Assembly (NCBI GenBank): GCA_037447655.1
Contig: JBBHKE010000488.1
Coordinates: forward strand, 197,556-261,555
Length of the DNA stretch: 64,000 nt
DNA from: Zygnema cylindricum
Taxonomy: Eukaryota; Streptophyta; Zygnematophyceae; Zygnematales; Zygnemataceae
Reading direction: 5' to 3'
Made by a program: the position numbers and the translations under genes. This document shows, in pieces, positions 9,301 through 21,600 of the stretch. Under the pieces are notes generated by a model that was not told the DNA's origin, ran no database searches, and saw only the letters and a program-made list of their open reading frames with translations. Within the stretch, counting starts at the first letter, position 1; each line of letters begins with the position of its first letter.

Positions 9301-12300
9301 GGTATTTCAAAGGTGATATTTTCTAGAAACAATATTTAAATCAGTTGTCATAAATGATGCTAACCTGGTGTAGTCCGAACTCGTCGAGTGGGGCTTCCAG
9401 GGACGTGATAGCACACATAGGCCTCCCCCTGTTTTCTGTATCCCTCAAAAAGGATCCGAGCAGCAGGCGAGGGGACTTTCCCAGCAAATAGCATCTGCAA
9501 AATTTTCAAAAAAAAATAGAAATAACATTCTTGGGGGAAAAGAAAATTTGGCTGGAAATAAGGTTTCAATGGGAGAAAAGGGATGTCCGGCAAGCAGCAT
9601 CGTCAGAATTCTTATCAAATAGCTTTGGAAAAGGAGAAAACTACAAAAGAAATGAAACAAAAAAGGTTGCATAACACCACCTTTTTTGAAATTTCAAAAA
9701 ATCGAAAGAGCCATAGAAAACTGATTCACAAAAAAAGATGCTTAATGAGAAGGATGATTTGTTAAGTTGAATTCTAGAATGTCGTTACCTTTGCAAGAAG
9801 GACATTTGCTCCAGCCCTTTTATCGTCCCAACTGAAACTTTGTCCAAAACGTGTGGTGCCTCCCCAAGCGTTATCATTTGTAATTAGATAATTTAAATAT
9901 AAAGGCTCTTGAGTGGCTTTGTATAACCATACTGCTCCCCACATTAACTCGTCCTGTAATAAAACACAAAAAAAAATCAAAAAACACTGTAATTTCATAT
10001 AAATGAGAGGAATAAACCTTTTCTTTATGGTTCTCCTACGACGTATGCAAGTTCCACATTTCTGATGAGCTAAACTCTAAATTTCAGTCGACATTCATTG
10101 TTACACCATTTTCTGGCCATGTGAAAAATAGCACAGATCTCATTCTTAAATTTCGATGTGCAAAAAGACACTACTTTGACTACTCAAGAAATAACTTACA
10201 ATAAATTTTAAATTTTATTGACTGGTAATCAATTAGTATTAAATTCTGGCTAGGTTCATTGATGACCATTCTAAGTCTCTATTCCATAAAGCGTTGCCAG
10301 TAATCGTGCAGACACGTTTACTGGCAATCATAATTTGACCAATTTTCCATCAAGTCGTGCCAGTAAATTAACTCTCGCCTACTGCTTTATTTTGGTTTGT
10401 ACCACGTTGGCTTTTGTTTACATCTTGAAAATCGTCAAAGACTCTTCAAGCCCAAAATCTTAATGTAACATTTCTACGTGCGTACTATATCATTGTACGA
10501 ACGGTGTTGTAATGTTTTAAAACCCGAAATTGCTTTCACGGATATCAATGGATGGTAAAGGGGGTGTGAGAGGATATCCTCCGGCAAAGAAATTCAAGTG
10601 GCTTTTTTTTTTTCACGTTTGAGCGTTTCCACATTTTTGCGTTTTCTCGTTTCACCCTTCCACCTTCTCCACCTTTATTTGCGACACGTAAACGGTGGTC
10701 GCTTCGTTAACGGCTAAAAATCCAACGGCCATCGTTACGAAGACGGCACTGCTAGAGTTTTGCTAACATTCACAGCCGTCAAAGGACAAGCAGTTCAAAT
10801 TTGATTGTGTTTTCGTAATGTACTGCAATGTATCGTCCATACTGTTTCGTTTCGAAGCGTGTGCGTGTTATGAATTCGTCCACGCAAAATGCGCTCAAGG
10901 ATTTTATTTTTTTTCTAAAATCTATATATATATTTTTAAGGCAAACGTGCATGAGCTAAAATGGCTAGCCAAGAATTGAGCTATTCACAAGCATAATGTT
11001 AATTTTCGACAATTAGTGTAATAGGAAACGGAAAATCAAATATAGAAACTTACACTGTACTGGCTATACGATGGATAAAAACCTCGAACATCCGGAATTG
11101 AGTCATCATATCTCCCTTGACAAGTGTAAGCAAAATCGTACAGCTGCACGTCATGAAACAGAAATTAAAAGAAACAACGACTTAGGGGCCGGGGGAGGAG
11201 AATATCGACATCATATAACTTCTTTCATTGTAGGCAATCACTTCCCAAATCACTTAATCAAACGTGCTCGTAATTTCACAAAACCTCCCTCTAGCTCTTT
11301 CCTCCAGAAGCATTTCCCCTACCAGCTTTTCCCTTACTTCCTTCACAATTTCTTGGAAATGTTTCAAGAAATTGTCAGCCATACGTTCTCATTAAGAAAA
11401 ACATACACCAATTAGTTTTACATTCTCATGTCTCAATGGCATTTGAATCCCTTGCTGCTCACACACTTCGCTTTAATGTAAGAAACTAAAAAAATTAAAA
11501 ATAGAAAAAAAATCTCTAAAGTCACTTCTACAACTACTTTTCTCCATTATTTTCCAGTGTGTTTCTTTGGCCACTTACCTCTCGGGAGTGAACCAGAAGC
11601 TCTGCCGAATAAGTGGGATCCGCCGTTTTAAAAACGAGGGAAGCGGCAGCCAATCCAGCAGCAGCTTCAGCTGTGACTTCTGTCCCACATTTCCCCTCCG
11701 CCTTTGAGACTTTATAACCCGGTCGAGGGACGTCGGTGTCTTCCGGATGCTGCCAACATCGGTGGTCCGAATTGCCCTCGCCAACCTGATAAAGACCAAG
11801 AAGACATTTGTGAGATTCGTCGGAATTTCGAGTGACAAATTGGAATTGAGAATTAGGTAATAGGAAACGAGAAATGAGGGAGTAGACGATTGAAGCAGGA
11901 GAAAATGGTAAATGAAAAAAATTGAGAAACGGGTAACTGCGGAGTCATTAGGAAATGTAAAATGGGAAAAAGTGGGAAGTAGGAAATGGGAAACGGGAAA
12001 CGGGAAATGGGAAATGGGAAATGCGAAATGGGAAATGTGAAATGGGAAATGGAAATGGGAAATGGGAAATGGGATGGGAAATTGAAAATGGGGGAGGAAA
12101 ATACTTGAAATAATGAGGAAATATGACATGATTTTGTGTGGCGTCTGACCAGGTTCGTATGGCTTACTTGTGCCCAGTAGACATTTGGTTCTGGATGACA
12201 GAGCATCATATAGTCCGTTCCCCATTTAATCGCTTCCAAAGCGTATCTATACTGTCCAGCGGCCTTGATTTCTGATTCGTACTCCAAAACGGACCACGAG

Positions 12301-12593
12301 AGAAGGGTGATGGTGAAGGCCATCGGGAACCCGAATTTGACATTGTCTCCAGCGTCGAGGTAGCCACCAATAAGAGGATATCCGGCCTCCTTCTCTCCGT
12401 CGTGGAGACCGGAATCGTTGCGCCATCGGACCCGTTGGGTCGGAGGAAGCTTCCCGGAACGCTGCGCTTCATAGAACAGGAGGGACTTGGCGAGGGCGTC
12501 CCGGTAGTCCAATTTGGAGGCCCGGATTCTGGGGAGGGAGATGGAGAGAGAGAGGAGGGAAACCAGGGTGAGGGCGAGCACAGACAAACCCAT
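5978..12593 (-). CDS. Secreted GH9 endo-beta-1,4-glucanase with two CBM49-like modules
   Basis: Ten exons join with consistent phases into 900 codons: 12593-12168, 11785-11579, 11143-11054, 9953-9789, 9494-9365, 8881-8709, 8546-8313, 7872-7614, 7400-6738, 6333-5978. Residues 1-25 are a signal peptide ([20 protein letters not shown]). The GH9 catalytic domain spans about 26-515. Visible active-site residues are Asp80/Asp83 ([15 protein letters not shown]), His425 (RPHHRSSS), Asp482 or 483 and acid Glu491 ([14 protein letters not shown]). A proline-rich linker (about 516-561) leads to a CBM49-like beta-sandwich (562-656), a second Pro/Ser/Lys linker (657-782) and a second CBM49-like module (784-890). 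Family enzymes cut beta-1,4-glucans in the cell wall. Plant GH9C enzymes normally carry one CBM49, so the tandem pair is unusual. The last exon may continue past a donor near 5993. Confidence 0.92.
6738..7400 (-). other. GH9 exon 9: first CBM49-like module plus long Pro-rich linker
   Basis: The acceptor follows a poly-T tract (TTTTACACAG). The 5' half encodes a hydrophobic beta-rich module with CBM49-style spacing ([20 protein letters not shown] ... WEIF ... [19 protein letters not shown]). The 3' half is about 125 residues of PPP/SPP/KSP repeats, likely O-glycosylated. The donor is CCA|GTAAGG. Phases are 1 in and 1 out, matching exons 8 and 10. Confidence 0.8.
9954..11053 (-). other. GH9 intron 3 (1.1 kb)
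   Basis: The longest intron of the gene, bounded by donor AGT|GTAAGT and acceptor TTATTACAG. It is AT-rich with no gene or element recognised. A short AT-repeat lies near 10925. Confidence 0.7.
11960..12095 (-). repeat. GGGAAAT-type minisatellite in GH9 intron 1
   Basis: Degenerate tandem 6-8 bp units (AAATGGG, GGGAAACG) fill the middle of intron 1 (11786-12167). This creates a chance Pro/Phe/Ser-rich minus-strand reading frame that is not coding. Confidence 0.8.
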
Positions 12594-13863
12594 GGCTGAG
12601 AACGGAAGGAATTAAACTGGAGATGGCGAGGAGAGGTGAGAAGAGAAGATTTGAGAAAAGGAAAAAGTACGGGGAGAGGCTGAAACTGAAATGTGGGGAG
12701 GGAGAAGAGCAATTGGAATTAACTAGGCAACAAAGACTGGAGAGGAACAAAATATGTCATTATGAATGTGTGTATGAGAGAGAGAGGAAGAGAGAGAAAA
12801 AGGGAAGTGAAAGATAGAGCAAGAGGATTGAGTAAAGTGGAAAAAGGGAAATAAAAAAGAGTTGTATCTTCCCACCCTCTCTCCCCGTCTTTTGTATTTG
12901 CCAGAAAAAAAGCCAATGTCCTTTGGCCGTCCTTTTTTCCGTACAATGACACCTTAGTGCTTATTTAAGAAGGTCTATCGTTTAATACAGCTAATTATTG
13001 GAAAGGGCTGTCGTATCCTCGTGTGAAAGAAAAACAAAAAAAACAAAGATTTTAATATTTAATACAAGAAAGAGTCCTTCAAAGACAAATTGAAGTTAAC
13101 CCATCTTAACTCGACTTGACGTCGAGTTAACTCTGGAGACAACTCGAGTCAATTTTATGATTTAACTGCAGTTAGCTCCGGGGTAAAAGAGAGGCAGATG
13201 CGCTTCCTGGAGTAGAATCGACGGTCGGAAGAAGGGCGTGTTCGGCTTGTCATTCCGTACTCGTCCGGTGAGTACGGAGGAATAAAAATTATCCGTACAG
13301 AATCTATTTCATGTACGGTAGGTGAATTCACGACAGAATATGTCTGAACTATTATGGTAGTTTGTGATTGGCCGGAGATGACCAATCTTCGTTGGAGTAG
13401 CATTAACTGCAGCTTGTACTTTCTGCCACCGTCAGAACATGTCACCGCCTTTATTCTAGATACAAATCTTTTTCTTGGCGTCACATTTTCGTGTCGTGGC
13501 GAGAAAAGTACAGAATTTTACTGTGCGCACAAAATCTGGCAAGGCATGTCGGTAGCTAAAAAGTTTGAAAACGTTTCACCAGCACCGACTGCGGCTACGT
13601 AAGATTCCGTACAAGCACATTTGCAGAAGAACTAAACAGTCAAAAGTCGTTTCCCGACGTGGAATTCATTTGACGACTCGTAACTGTCGATTCAAGATTG
13701 TTGGACTGTCGTAAAAATTAAATATTGTCGTAAACTTAGGATCCGGCCCAATAAATAATGAAATAACGGTACCGTATAGTTGTATACCTACTGATGCGCC
13801 TCGACTTGACACGTAGTCGATTTTATGTTGCAAAATACAACGTGCAATACGCTAACAGTACAG
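12594..13863. other. GH9 5' region and intergenic DNA
   Basis: Bases 12594-12900 are purine-rich on the plus strand (pyrimidine-rich 5' leader in the sense of the GH9 gene). A palindrome-rich stretch (TCGACTTGACGTCGAGTTAA) lies near 13110-13130. No gene seen. Confidence 0.5.
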
Positions 13864-13865
13864 TA

Positions 13866-14080
13866 CACCGAGTATCGCCATGGGTTAATGTTTTTTTCGT
13901 CTCTTAAAACAACTTTTCTCCGTACACACTTGTCGGCTTGTAATTCTGATGGTTGCGATTGAAAGGTAAGGTTTTCAGCTTCCGATTGGCGGTCTCAAAC
14001 TGAAAATCGGAAAGGTGCGTACGGAGATAAGATGTTTTAAGTGGCAAAAAAAATGTTAAGTCTAATAGCGATTCACGGTG
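13866..14080. mobile_element. MITE, CACCGTG family, copy 1
   Basis: 215 bp with inverted ends (CACCGAGTATCGCCAT ... AATAGCGATTCACGGTG), flanked by TA on both sides (13864-13865 and 14081-14082), as for Tc1/mariner-type MITEs. Closely related copies lie at 47369-47585 and 48127-48343; internal inverted blocks (TTTTCTCCGTACACACTTGTCGG and its complement) are shared. Confidence 0.8.
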
Positions 14081-14220
14081 TACTGGACTGTAGTGCAGTA
14101 CTGTAGCACTGCGGACGGTTTCCGGAACGGCGTACTGACAGGGGCGCCGATCAATGCATGGTATGCTAATATGATGCATACTGCGGTATTTCAGAAACAC
14201 CGTACAAACTCTAGATAAAC

Positions 14221-14481
14221 CATAGTTCAAAAGTAGGTGAAAGTAGGCCCATACAATATGCCTATTGTATGTAAAACATACAATATGACCTTAAGACCCA
14301 TATTGTATTCGGACCTATTCGGACCAATTAAACAAAATATTAACACCGTCAGATTCGGACGATCGGACGGTCGTTGATCCAAGTAGCGATATAAGAAGAT
14401 CACATGAAAAGCCCATAACACAACTTACGATAAAGGCGCCGACCAAAGGCCTACCGTAAAAACGCCTACTTTTGAACTATG
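14221..14481. mobile_element. hAT-like MITE with 8-bp target duplication
   Basis: 261 bp, ends CATAGTTCAAAAGTAGG / CCTACTTTTGAACTATG, with a perfect 8-bp duplication AGATAAAC at 14213-14220 and 14482-14489. Eight-bp duplications are typical of hAT transposons. A larger relative is at 28335-29187. Confidence 0.88.
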
Positions 14482-14645
14482 AGATAAACCGTATAAAGTG
14501 GCTTAAAGGCAACCGTCGAGTGTTCTATTGGCTGTCTTGGGAATAAGGCGCTTGTTTTCAGGACGTATGTGCCATGTAAAGGTGACTTAACGATGAAACG
14601 GTATTTTTTAGTAAATCATCGCCAATTAGTTTTATGGGTGCTATA

Positions 14646-14675
14646 CACCGTGAAGAACTATTAGCGTTAAGAAAC
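14646..14675. mobile_element. Truncated CACCGTG MITE end
   Basis: Starts CACCGTGAAGAACTATTAGC after TA and stops abruptly at the LTR border at 14676, so the copia element (or a later rearrangement) cut it. The rest is not found at the other border (26937 on). Confidence 0.55.
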
Positions 14676-15321
14676 TGTAGGATCTTGAGCAAAAGACATT
14701 CACTCGAAATAATTCACAAAGCATAAATCATTTACACAGCGGAAGCTCATAATAGACAAGAGGAATATTCAGCCAAAAAGATTTATAAGTGTTCTTGGCC
14801 GAAGCCTCTTTACATCATCTCTTCTCTCTTCTCTCTCTTCTTTAAATAATCTCTACTCCGAGATTAATCCTCTATGATTAAATCATATAAGATTCAATAA
14901 TAGAATACTCTGCACATGTACACTGGTGTCTCTATACTCGCTACTCTACACTAAGAGACAACAAGGTAAGACAAGCAGGACTTAGCGTAGCGACGAAGTC
15001 TGTCCCTAGCTGACTGTGCACTCTTCAATGAAAGTTCCACGAAGAAAGGTGCACGCGCTTTCTTCTTTCGAAACATCTTACTCCAAACATTGAATTTACA
15101 CGTGTCACTTCACGAACACACCTGCACGCAAATTGAAACACCTGCGCACGAAAACAAAAAAGTGACTTGAAATGAAATAGAACATTTCGTTCGCGGACAT
15201 CAGAAGTACCGTCGCGAAACGACGTAGTACTTTTTGTATGATGACGCGACACTTCGCGTCAAGAAAACAAATGTTGGTATGACGCTTCGCGAAATGTCGC
15301 GAAAACGATAATAACCCAACA
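14676..15321 (-). repeat. 3' LTR of the outer copia element
   Basis: 646 bp, preceded (minus strand) by the polypurine tract AAGAGGGGGAT. Homologous to 26281-26936. Confidence 0.88.
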
Positions 15322-15329
15322 ATCCCCCT

Positions 15330-17763
15330 CTTATTGTCGAAATCGCCAAACTTTTCAAAATAATCCAAGTTTTGGTCGCCCCCTCTCAAATACATCATGC
15401 GTAGCTGCTTTCGTCAGCAAATTTGTTGCCTCCTCTTTTGTCGGTACGTACGAAAATACAATCTCGTTCGACGTAACCAAATCTCTTACAAAATGCCATT
15501 GGATCCTGATGTGTTTCGTCCTCTTGTTAAACACAGGATTTTTTGCCAACGCCATTGAACTCATGTTGTCAAAATAAATCGTCATTCAACCAATAGGAAT
15601 GCTTAACTCACGTAACATCTCCTTAATCCAAATCGAAGCCTTAGTTGCATGACACGCTGCCATATACTCAAATTCTGTGGAACTCAACGCAACCGTAGGT
15701 TGTAGCCTAGAACTCCACGAGATCGCGGCACCTCCAAAAATAAATGCGTACCCTGATGTGGACTTACTTGAATTAAAATCGCCGCCCCAACCGCGTCACA
15801 ATAACCAACACAATTCAAATAAATATTGTCTGAAGTAAATATAAGTCCAAGATTAATAGTTCCAACCAAATATCGAAATATACGTCGTACGGCCTCCCAA
15901 TGCGCCTTCTTTGGCTCGTGACAATAATGGCTGACGATGGAAACCGCGGCCGAAATATCTAGACGAGTATCAACGCTAAGGTATATAAGTGAACCAACCG
16001 CCTCTCGATATGGTACATCGACAGAATCTTCTTTCTCAAACTTGCAAATGTGTAGATTTGCATCTAACGGCGTAGAAAGCGGTTTTGCGTCGGTCATACC
16101 AAATCTCTCCAAAATCTCCTTACAATATTGAGCTTGACTCAATTTAATGTTCCCCTTTTTGTCGCGTATCACTTCAATCCCCAAAATATATCGTACCTCT
16201 CCAAGATCCGTTACTTTGAAATGCAATCTAAGGTAACGTTTCAACTCATCAATGCGCTCCAACTTGTCGCATGCCATCAAGATATCATCCATATAAACGG
16301 AAAAGACGATTTGGTCAACTCCTTCACCTTTTACCTAAACTCGAAAATCGGACGTAATCCGTACAAATGCAAACTTTAATAGTATTTGATGAAGTCTCAA
16401 ATACCAAGTGCGTGGCGCTTGTTTCAAACCATATAAAGACTTTCTCAAATGCCATACATTTTCTTTCTGCAAAGCAGAGACACCTTCCAATACCTTCATG
16501 TATACCTCTTCCTCCAACTCACCATTTAAAAACGCGGTCTCCACGTCCATTTGATGGACGTGCTTTTTCCCCATTGCTGCAAGCGCAATAATAATCCGTA
16601 GTGAGTCCAACTTTACCACGAAAGCAGAAGTCTCCGTAAAATCAATCCCCTCACGTTGTTGGAAGCCCTTACAAACAAGCCTTGCCTTATACTTAATAAT
16701 TTCACCCTAAGCTCCAGTTTTGGTCTTAAAGACCCACTTTGCATCAATCGCCTTTTTCCCCTTCGGTAATTTCACTTCCTCAAATGTTCGATTATCAACC
16801 ACCGATTTAAATTCTTTCTCCCACGCCGGTTTCCACTTACTCTCCCAATTGGTCGAACTCCTTGCCTCGACATAAGATTGGGGGTCGCCGGTCATGTTCT
16901 CCGTAAGTGATTGCTACAAAAGAAACTCTGTCTCCTTAGCATCGGAAAGAAAATAATGCAAATTTGATGCATTTTCCCCTTTTCGATCGTAAGTGAGTTT
17001 CTCCGGTTTCTTCCCCTTTGAATCCGAGAGCTCCTCCTAATAACTTGCTCCTCCTTCTTTTTCTCTTTCTCTTTCTCGGATTCAATTTCAATTTCCTTCT
17101 CGCTCGATTTATAACACAATTTATAACTTTGAGATTTTTGAATGTTCGAATGCACTCGGGAATCCAAAGATCCGTTACTCTTTCTTTCAAATTCAACTTC
17201 AACCAATTTCCCCAAATTTTTTTTCTGACTTTTTATATTCAGTTCCTCATCGGATTCTGAATCCCTAATGAACGGAAAATTCTCAATTTCATTCTCCTCG
17301 TAAAAATCCAAATTCTCTTGAAATATCCCCACAAAATTTATGGCGAATTTGAGATCCTCGTGAAAATCCACATTCCGAGATTCCTCCACGGTGTGACGAG
17401 CCGGATCATACACTCGGTACAAATTCCCCTTCGCGCTATAACCAACAAAAATTCCCGGCCAACACCTTGGAGCAAATTTCCCCTTCCTCTTAATTGATTC
17501 CACATAGACCATAGCATGACATCCCCAAATTCTCAAATGATGAACCGTGGGCTTTCTTTCACTCCATTACTCCTCCGGTGTTTTACTTCTGGAAACCGAA
17601 GTGAGTCTTCGGTTACATATAAAATTCGCCGTAAGAATCGCATCTCCCCACAAAAACATCTCTCGTCCGGAGCTATGAACCATCGCACGGACCATTTTTT
17701 GTAAGGTACGATTCTTCCTCTCGGCCACTTCATTTGACCCCGGAGAATAAGGCGCCTTGAATT
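15330..17763 (-). pseudogene. Integrase C-part, reverse transcriptase and RNase H of the outer element
   Basis: Reading down from 17763: integrase (PYSPGSNEVAER, RIWGCHAMVY), linker, RT (VETAFLNGELEEEVYMKV, SLYGLKQAPRTW, YMDDILMA) and RNase H (VALSSTEFEYMA, YFDNMSSMALAKN). Several frameshifts and stops interrupt it, including a TAG where a tyrosine is expected just before the YMDD block (about 16336), a TGA before MTIYFDN (about 15587), and frame changes near 17000 and 15740. It is not functional. Confidence 0.88.
17759..17763. repeat. Target-site duplication GAATT (left); right copy at 23962-23966
   Basis: Exact 5-bp direct repeat flanking the inner LTR pair, as expected for copia integrase. 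Confidence 0.95.
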
Positions 17764-18647
17764 TGTTGAAAAAAGGTAATTAATAGTTCACTTCCCTATT
17801 TTAGTTTTGTTTTAAGAAAGAGAGTAAGGATCAAAGGCGCGCCATGGCTGCCGCCATATTTAGAAAGTGGCAGTTTTTGCAGTTAAGGGTATTTTGGCTA
17901 AAATTATGCCTAGGTCTAGATTTGAACCTGTGACCCCTGAGTTCAGCCTACGCCTTAACCATTAAGGCGTTACGAAACGATACACCTGACGGGTTTCCTA
18001 AATATATAAATATTTACGAAACAGCTAATTAACAGTAGACTAACCAAAATGAGCAATTTCTGCATGTACGCGAATCTGAACCATGTAAAATATGTTTTGA
18101 TCGGACGGCCGGCATTATAGCCGCCACGCGAAGTGAGCTTTTCGGCGGCATACGGATATAGCGTCACGCGGTGCCACGTGGCGCCACATTATTTGATATC
18201 GGAGAAGATGGGAGGAGGAACCATGGCTTCCGATATGACAGGTGTCACCTTGTAGACCTTGTCGTACAATAGTTGTACAATAAGTACATCGCCTATTGTA
18301 CCTTCTTGTACTTTATAGTGTTCCTATTGGAATAGGGTTTAATAGTAAGTAGTCGTGAGTAGGCAGACCGAGACTTAGTAATATTTAGGTACCTCTCGCT
18401 CTAAGAGAGCTTGTAACTATAAAGGTCATCTTTGACCAGCCATAACTTACTGCTCGGGTGAGCAAATTCAGTGATTCTTTTTGCGTTTGACTCAGGGGAG
18501 TCTTTTCCTCACAAGGGTGAGAGTGGTCAGAATATTTGTGTGCCTGGGCGGCGCTTATTCAGCGGGAAAGTAGAAGGGGCAAATATTATCCTAGAGGCTT
18601 TACATAGGCTGCTCATTCTGTGGGTCAATGGAGACCACAGAATTTCA
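17764..18647 (+). repeat. 5' LTR of the inner element
   Basis: 884 bp, TGTTGAAAAAAGG ... GAATTTCA. It contains an antisense tRNA-like segment (17909-17975). A promoter-like TAATATTTAGG near 18380 is only a guess. Confidence 0.95.
17909..17975 (-). other. tRNA-like (SINE-head-like) segment in the inner LTR; repeated at 23223-23289
   Basis: On the minus strand it reads CGCCTTAATGGTTAAGGCG (a perfect 8-bp D-arm-like hairpin with A-box character, TGGTTAAGGCGTAGG), then 34 nt later a B-box-like GGTTCAAATC. T-stem pairing is weak and no anticodon arm is convincing, so it is a degenerate tRNA-derived promoter at best. The same block occurs in the 3' LTR. Confidence 0.5.
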
Positions 18648-18662
18648 GGTTATGGGCCCACC
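18648..18662 (+). other. Primer-binding site complementary to the anticodon arm of initiator tRNA-Met
   Basis: GGTTATGGGCCCACC begins one base after the 5' LTR. Its complement GGTGGGCCCATAACC is, as I recall it, the anticodon stem-loop of plant initiator tRNA-Met (anticodon CAT), not its 3' acceptor end. This is the half-tRNA priming arrangement known for Drosophila copia, yeast Ty5 and Volvox Osser (genus Hemivirus). Confidence 0.8.
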
Positions 18663-21600
18663 CTCTAGGGTCCCCATATTTGATGGATCAGACTTTCTTT
18701 ATTGGGAAATGATGATGGAGGGAGAACTATTTGAGAAGCATTTATGGGGCATAGTGTCTGGACAAATTCGATGCCCACCTCCACCTGGGTTTGGAGGGAC
18801 ACGTTTTTCTGGCACCTCCGCCTCTACAGTTGGTAGAACAGTTGCCACCATCACCGAGGATGAAGATGAGGAAGGAGAAGAGATTGTCATGGAAGGAGAA
18901 AAGGAAGGAGTTGCAACTCAAGTAACACCATTGCCGAAGGCGATACCGGCAGCAGCACCACCAGCAACAACGACAAGGGTTCAGACCGAAAGATCAGAGT
19001 ATGAAAAGTGGAACTACAAAGACAAGGTTGCTAAGCTCTTAATTCTTAAAAGTGTAGCAAAGGGCATTGCCATTCCCCTTATGCATGTCAAATCTTCATC
19101 TCAGATTTGGATATCACTAGTTAACAAATATAAGAGTGGATCATTGCAGCAGCAACAGTTGGCAGAAAATAAGATTGCAGCTTATACTTATAAGGGAGGA
19201 AGTATGGATAATTATTGCAATGGTTTAGGAGCATTGTTTGGAGAGTTAGAGAGTGCAGGTAACTCATGGTCTGAGAGACAAAGAGTGAACACATTAATGA
19301 TGAAACTACCTGAATAGTATGAGAATATCATTAACCGATTGCAGGACATAGGAGATAGCAATTGGAATTGGGATGACACTGTGGGAATGATTTTAGTGAA
19401 AGAAAACACCATAGAACTTAGGAGAGGGAGTCCAAGTGTTCAAGCATTGTCTGCAGGAGCTGATTGGCGGAAGCGTGATGAGGAGAGAGGGAAAGATCCT
19501 TATCGAAACTTTGGTGGAAGAGGACAAGGAGGTGGCAGATTTGATAGACAGGGGAGAGGAACTTCTCGAGGAGGATTATGTCACTTCTGCAAGAAACCGG
19601 GACACTATATGGCAGATTGTGTCATATTTGCAGATCTTCGACTGAAAGATGGTCAAGGAACCTCAAAGGACGGAGGAAAGAAAAAGGCTTTCCTGACTCA
19701 AGTTCTTGATGAGGAAGTGGAAGATAAAACTGAACCTGAAGAGGAGCTTGAGGAGCTTCTCCTTAATCCGAAAAACACTGAAAAGCATGTCGACATTCCA
19801 CGGAGACAAAAGTGTGCTTTCGGAGGTAAGAGGGATCCACCCGAGGATGGGTGGATCATAGACTCAGGGGCTTCAATGCATATGTGCAAAGATAAGCGGT
19901 GGTTCACTAAAGTGAGAAAGATCCCAACAGTTGAGATAGAGTACGGAGATGGTAGAGTAGAAACCACAAGTCTTGTTGGAACTGTTGACTTGAAGGTTCT
20001 AGTTGATGGAAAGGCCTCAATTGTAACACTCTCAGACGTTCTTTACATTCCACAACTTAGCAAGAACCTAGTCTAAACAGCTGTCCTAGATGAAAAGGAG
20101 TTTGAAACAGGAACTAGGAAAGGAATCTTCACAGCAAGCTTTGATAATGAGGTTTATTTCATAGCTGAGAAGGGCAGTCAAGGAATGTTCAGAATTGTAC
20201 TTTGCAATGAAAAGAGTGTTCTCTACTCGTGTGCAAATGAGATGATGTTTTGGCATAAAAGGTTGGGGCATGTGCATCTAGATAGATTAAAGAAAATGAA
20301 GAAAAATGGAATAGTGGAGGGTATTACTTTTGAAGATGATGAGACCTTTGATGATTGTAGTGGATGTGCCCAAGGGAAGATTCATAGACTTCCATTTCCA
20401 AAGGCAACCACATTTAGGAGAGAGAAAGTATTAGATCTAGTTCACACTGATGTTTGGGGACCTGCTAGGTATGCCTCACATGGGGGGAAAAGATGGATGT
20501 TAACTATCACAGCTGATTGGTCTAGATACACGAAGGTATACTTTCTCAGACATAAGTCAGAGGTATTAAGATGTTTCAAAGAGTATAAAGTATGGAGTGA
20601 AAAGCTACTTGAAACCTCAATAAAAGAGATAAGAAGTGATAATGGGAAAGAATACACCTCAAGGGATTTTGAAGAATATCTTAAAGAAGAAGGAATTCAT
20701 CATGAGAAAACTGTTCCCTATAATCCGGAACAAAATGGAGTAGCAGAAAGAGTGAATAGAACTTTAGGAGATATGTCCAAAAGTATGTTAAGTGATAAGA
20801 GGATAGGGTTGCAGTTTTGGGCTGAGTCTATGAACTATGCTAATTTCATCAAAAATAAAGTCCTAACTTCAGCAAATAAGGAGGAAACTCCGTATGAGAG
20901 GTGGACAGGAAGAAAGCCTGATTTGTCTAGTTTGAGAGTGTTCGGAAGTCAAGTCTACAGTTTGGATTCCGATAAGACTAAATGGAAGTTAGAGGGAAGA
21001 GGGAAACCAGGATATCTTGTAGGATATGATGAGAGCACAAAAGGATACCGAGTGTATGACTTGAAAAAGAGAGATATAATTTTGGTAAAACACATAGTGG
21101 TGATGAATGAAGAGAAGTCCATTGATCCATTCAAATATAATAAGGAAGTCAAAATCAGATTTGAAACGGATCAGTTTTCTGACTTTGACTTTGAAAATGA
21201 AGAGAAGGAAGAGGGAGAAAAAGAAAAATCTGCAGATCTACCAAAGGAGAAGGAGGAAAGGACAACATCCGAGGCAATGCCACAATACGAAGTGGAAACC
21301 GATGAGGAACTTGATGAGACACCGGAATTGGAAGATAGGGAAGCTGAAAATTTCCCAAAACAAAACCAAAGGATGCCTTCCATACCGGCGTCCGATTTTG
21401 AAGGGGGAAGAAGAAGTAGTAAACGACTTCAAGAAAGACAAGTAAATAACCAACTCACAAAGATGTCTCACCCAGATGAACCTCAAACATACTTAGAGGC
21501 CATAAACACTCCAGAAAGTAGCCGGTGGATCACAGCTATAAATGAAGAAATGGCCTCTATCATGGAAGCCAATACATGGGAGTTGGTAGATTGTCCACCG

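Noticed and set aside
11575-12225. 216-codon Pro/Phe/His-rich minus-strand frame next to GH9 exon 1
   Set aside because: It crosses GH9 intron 1 and the GGGAAAT minisatellite; the correct frame splices at 12168/11785.
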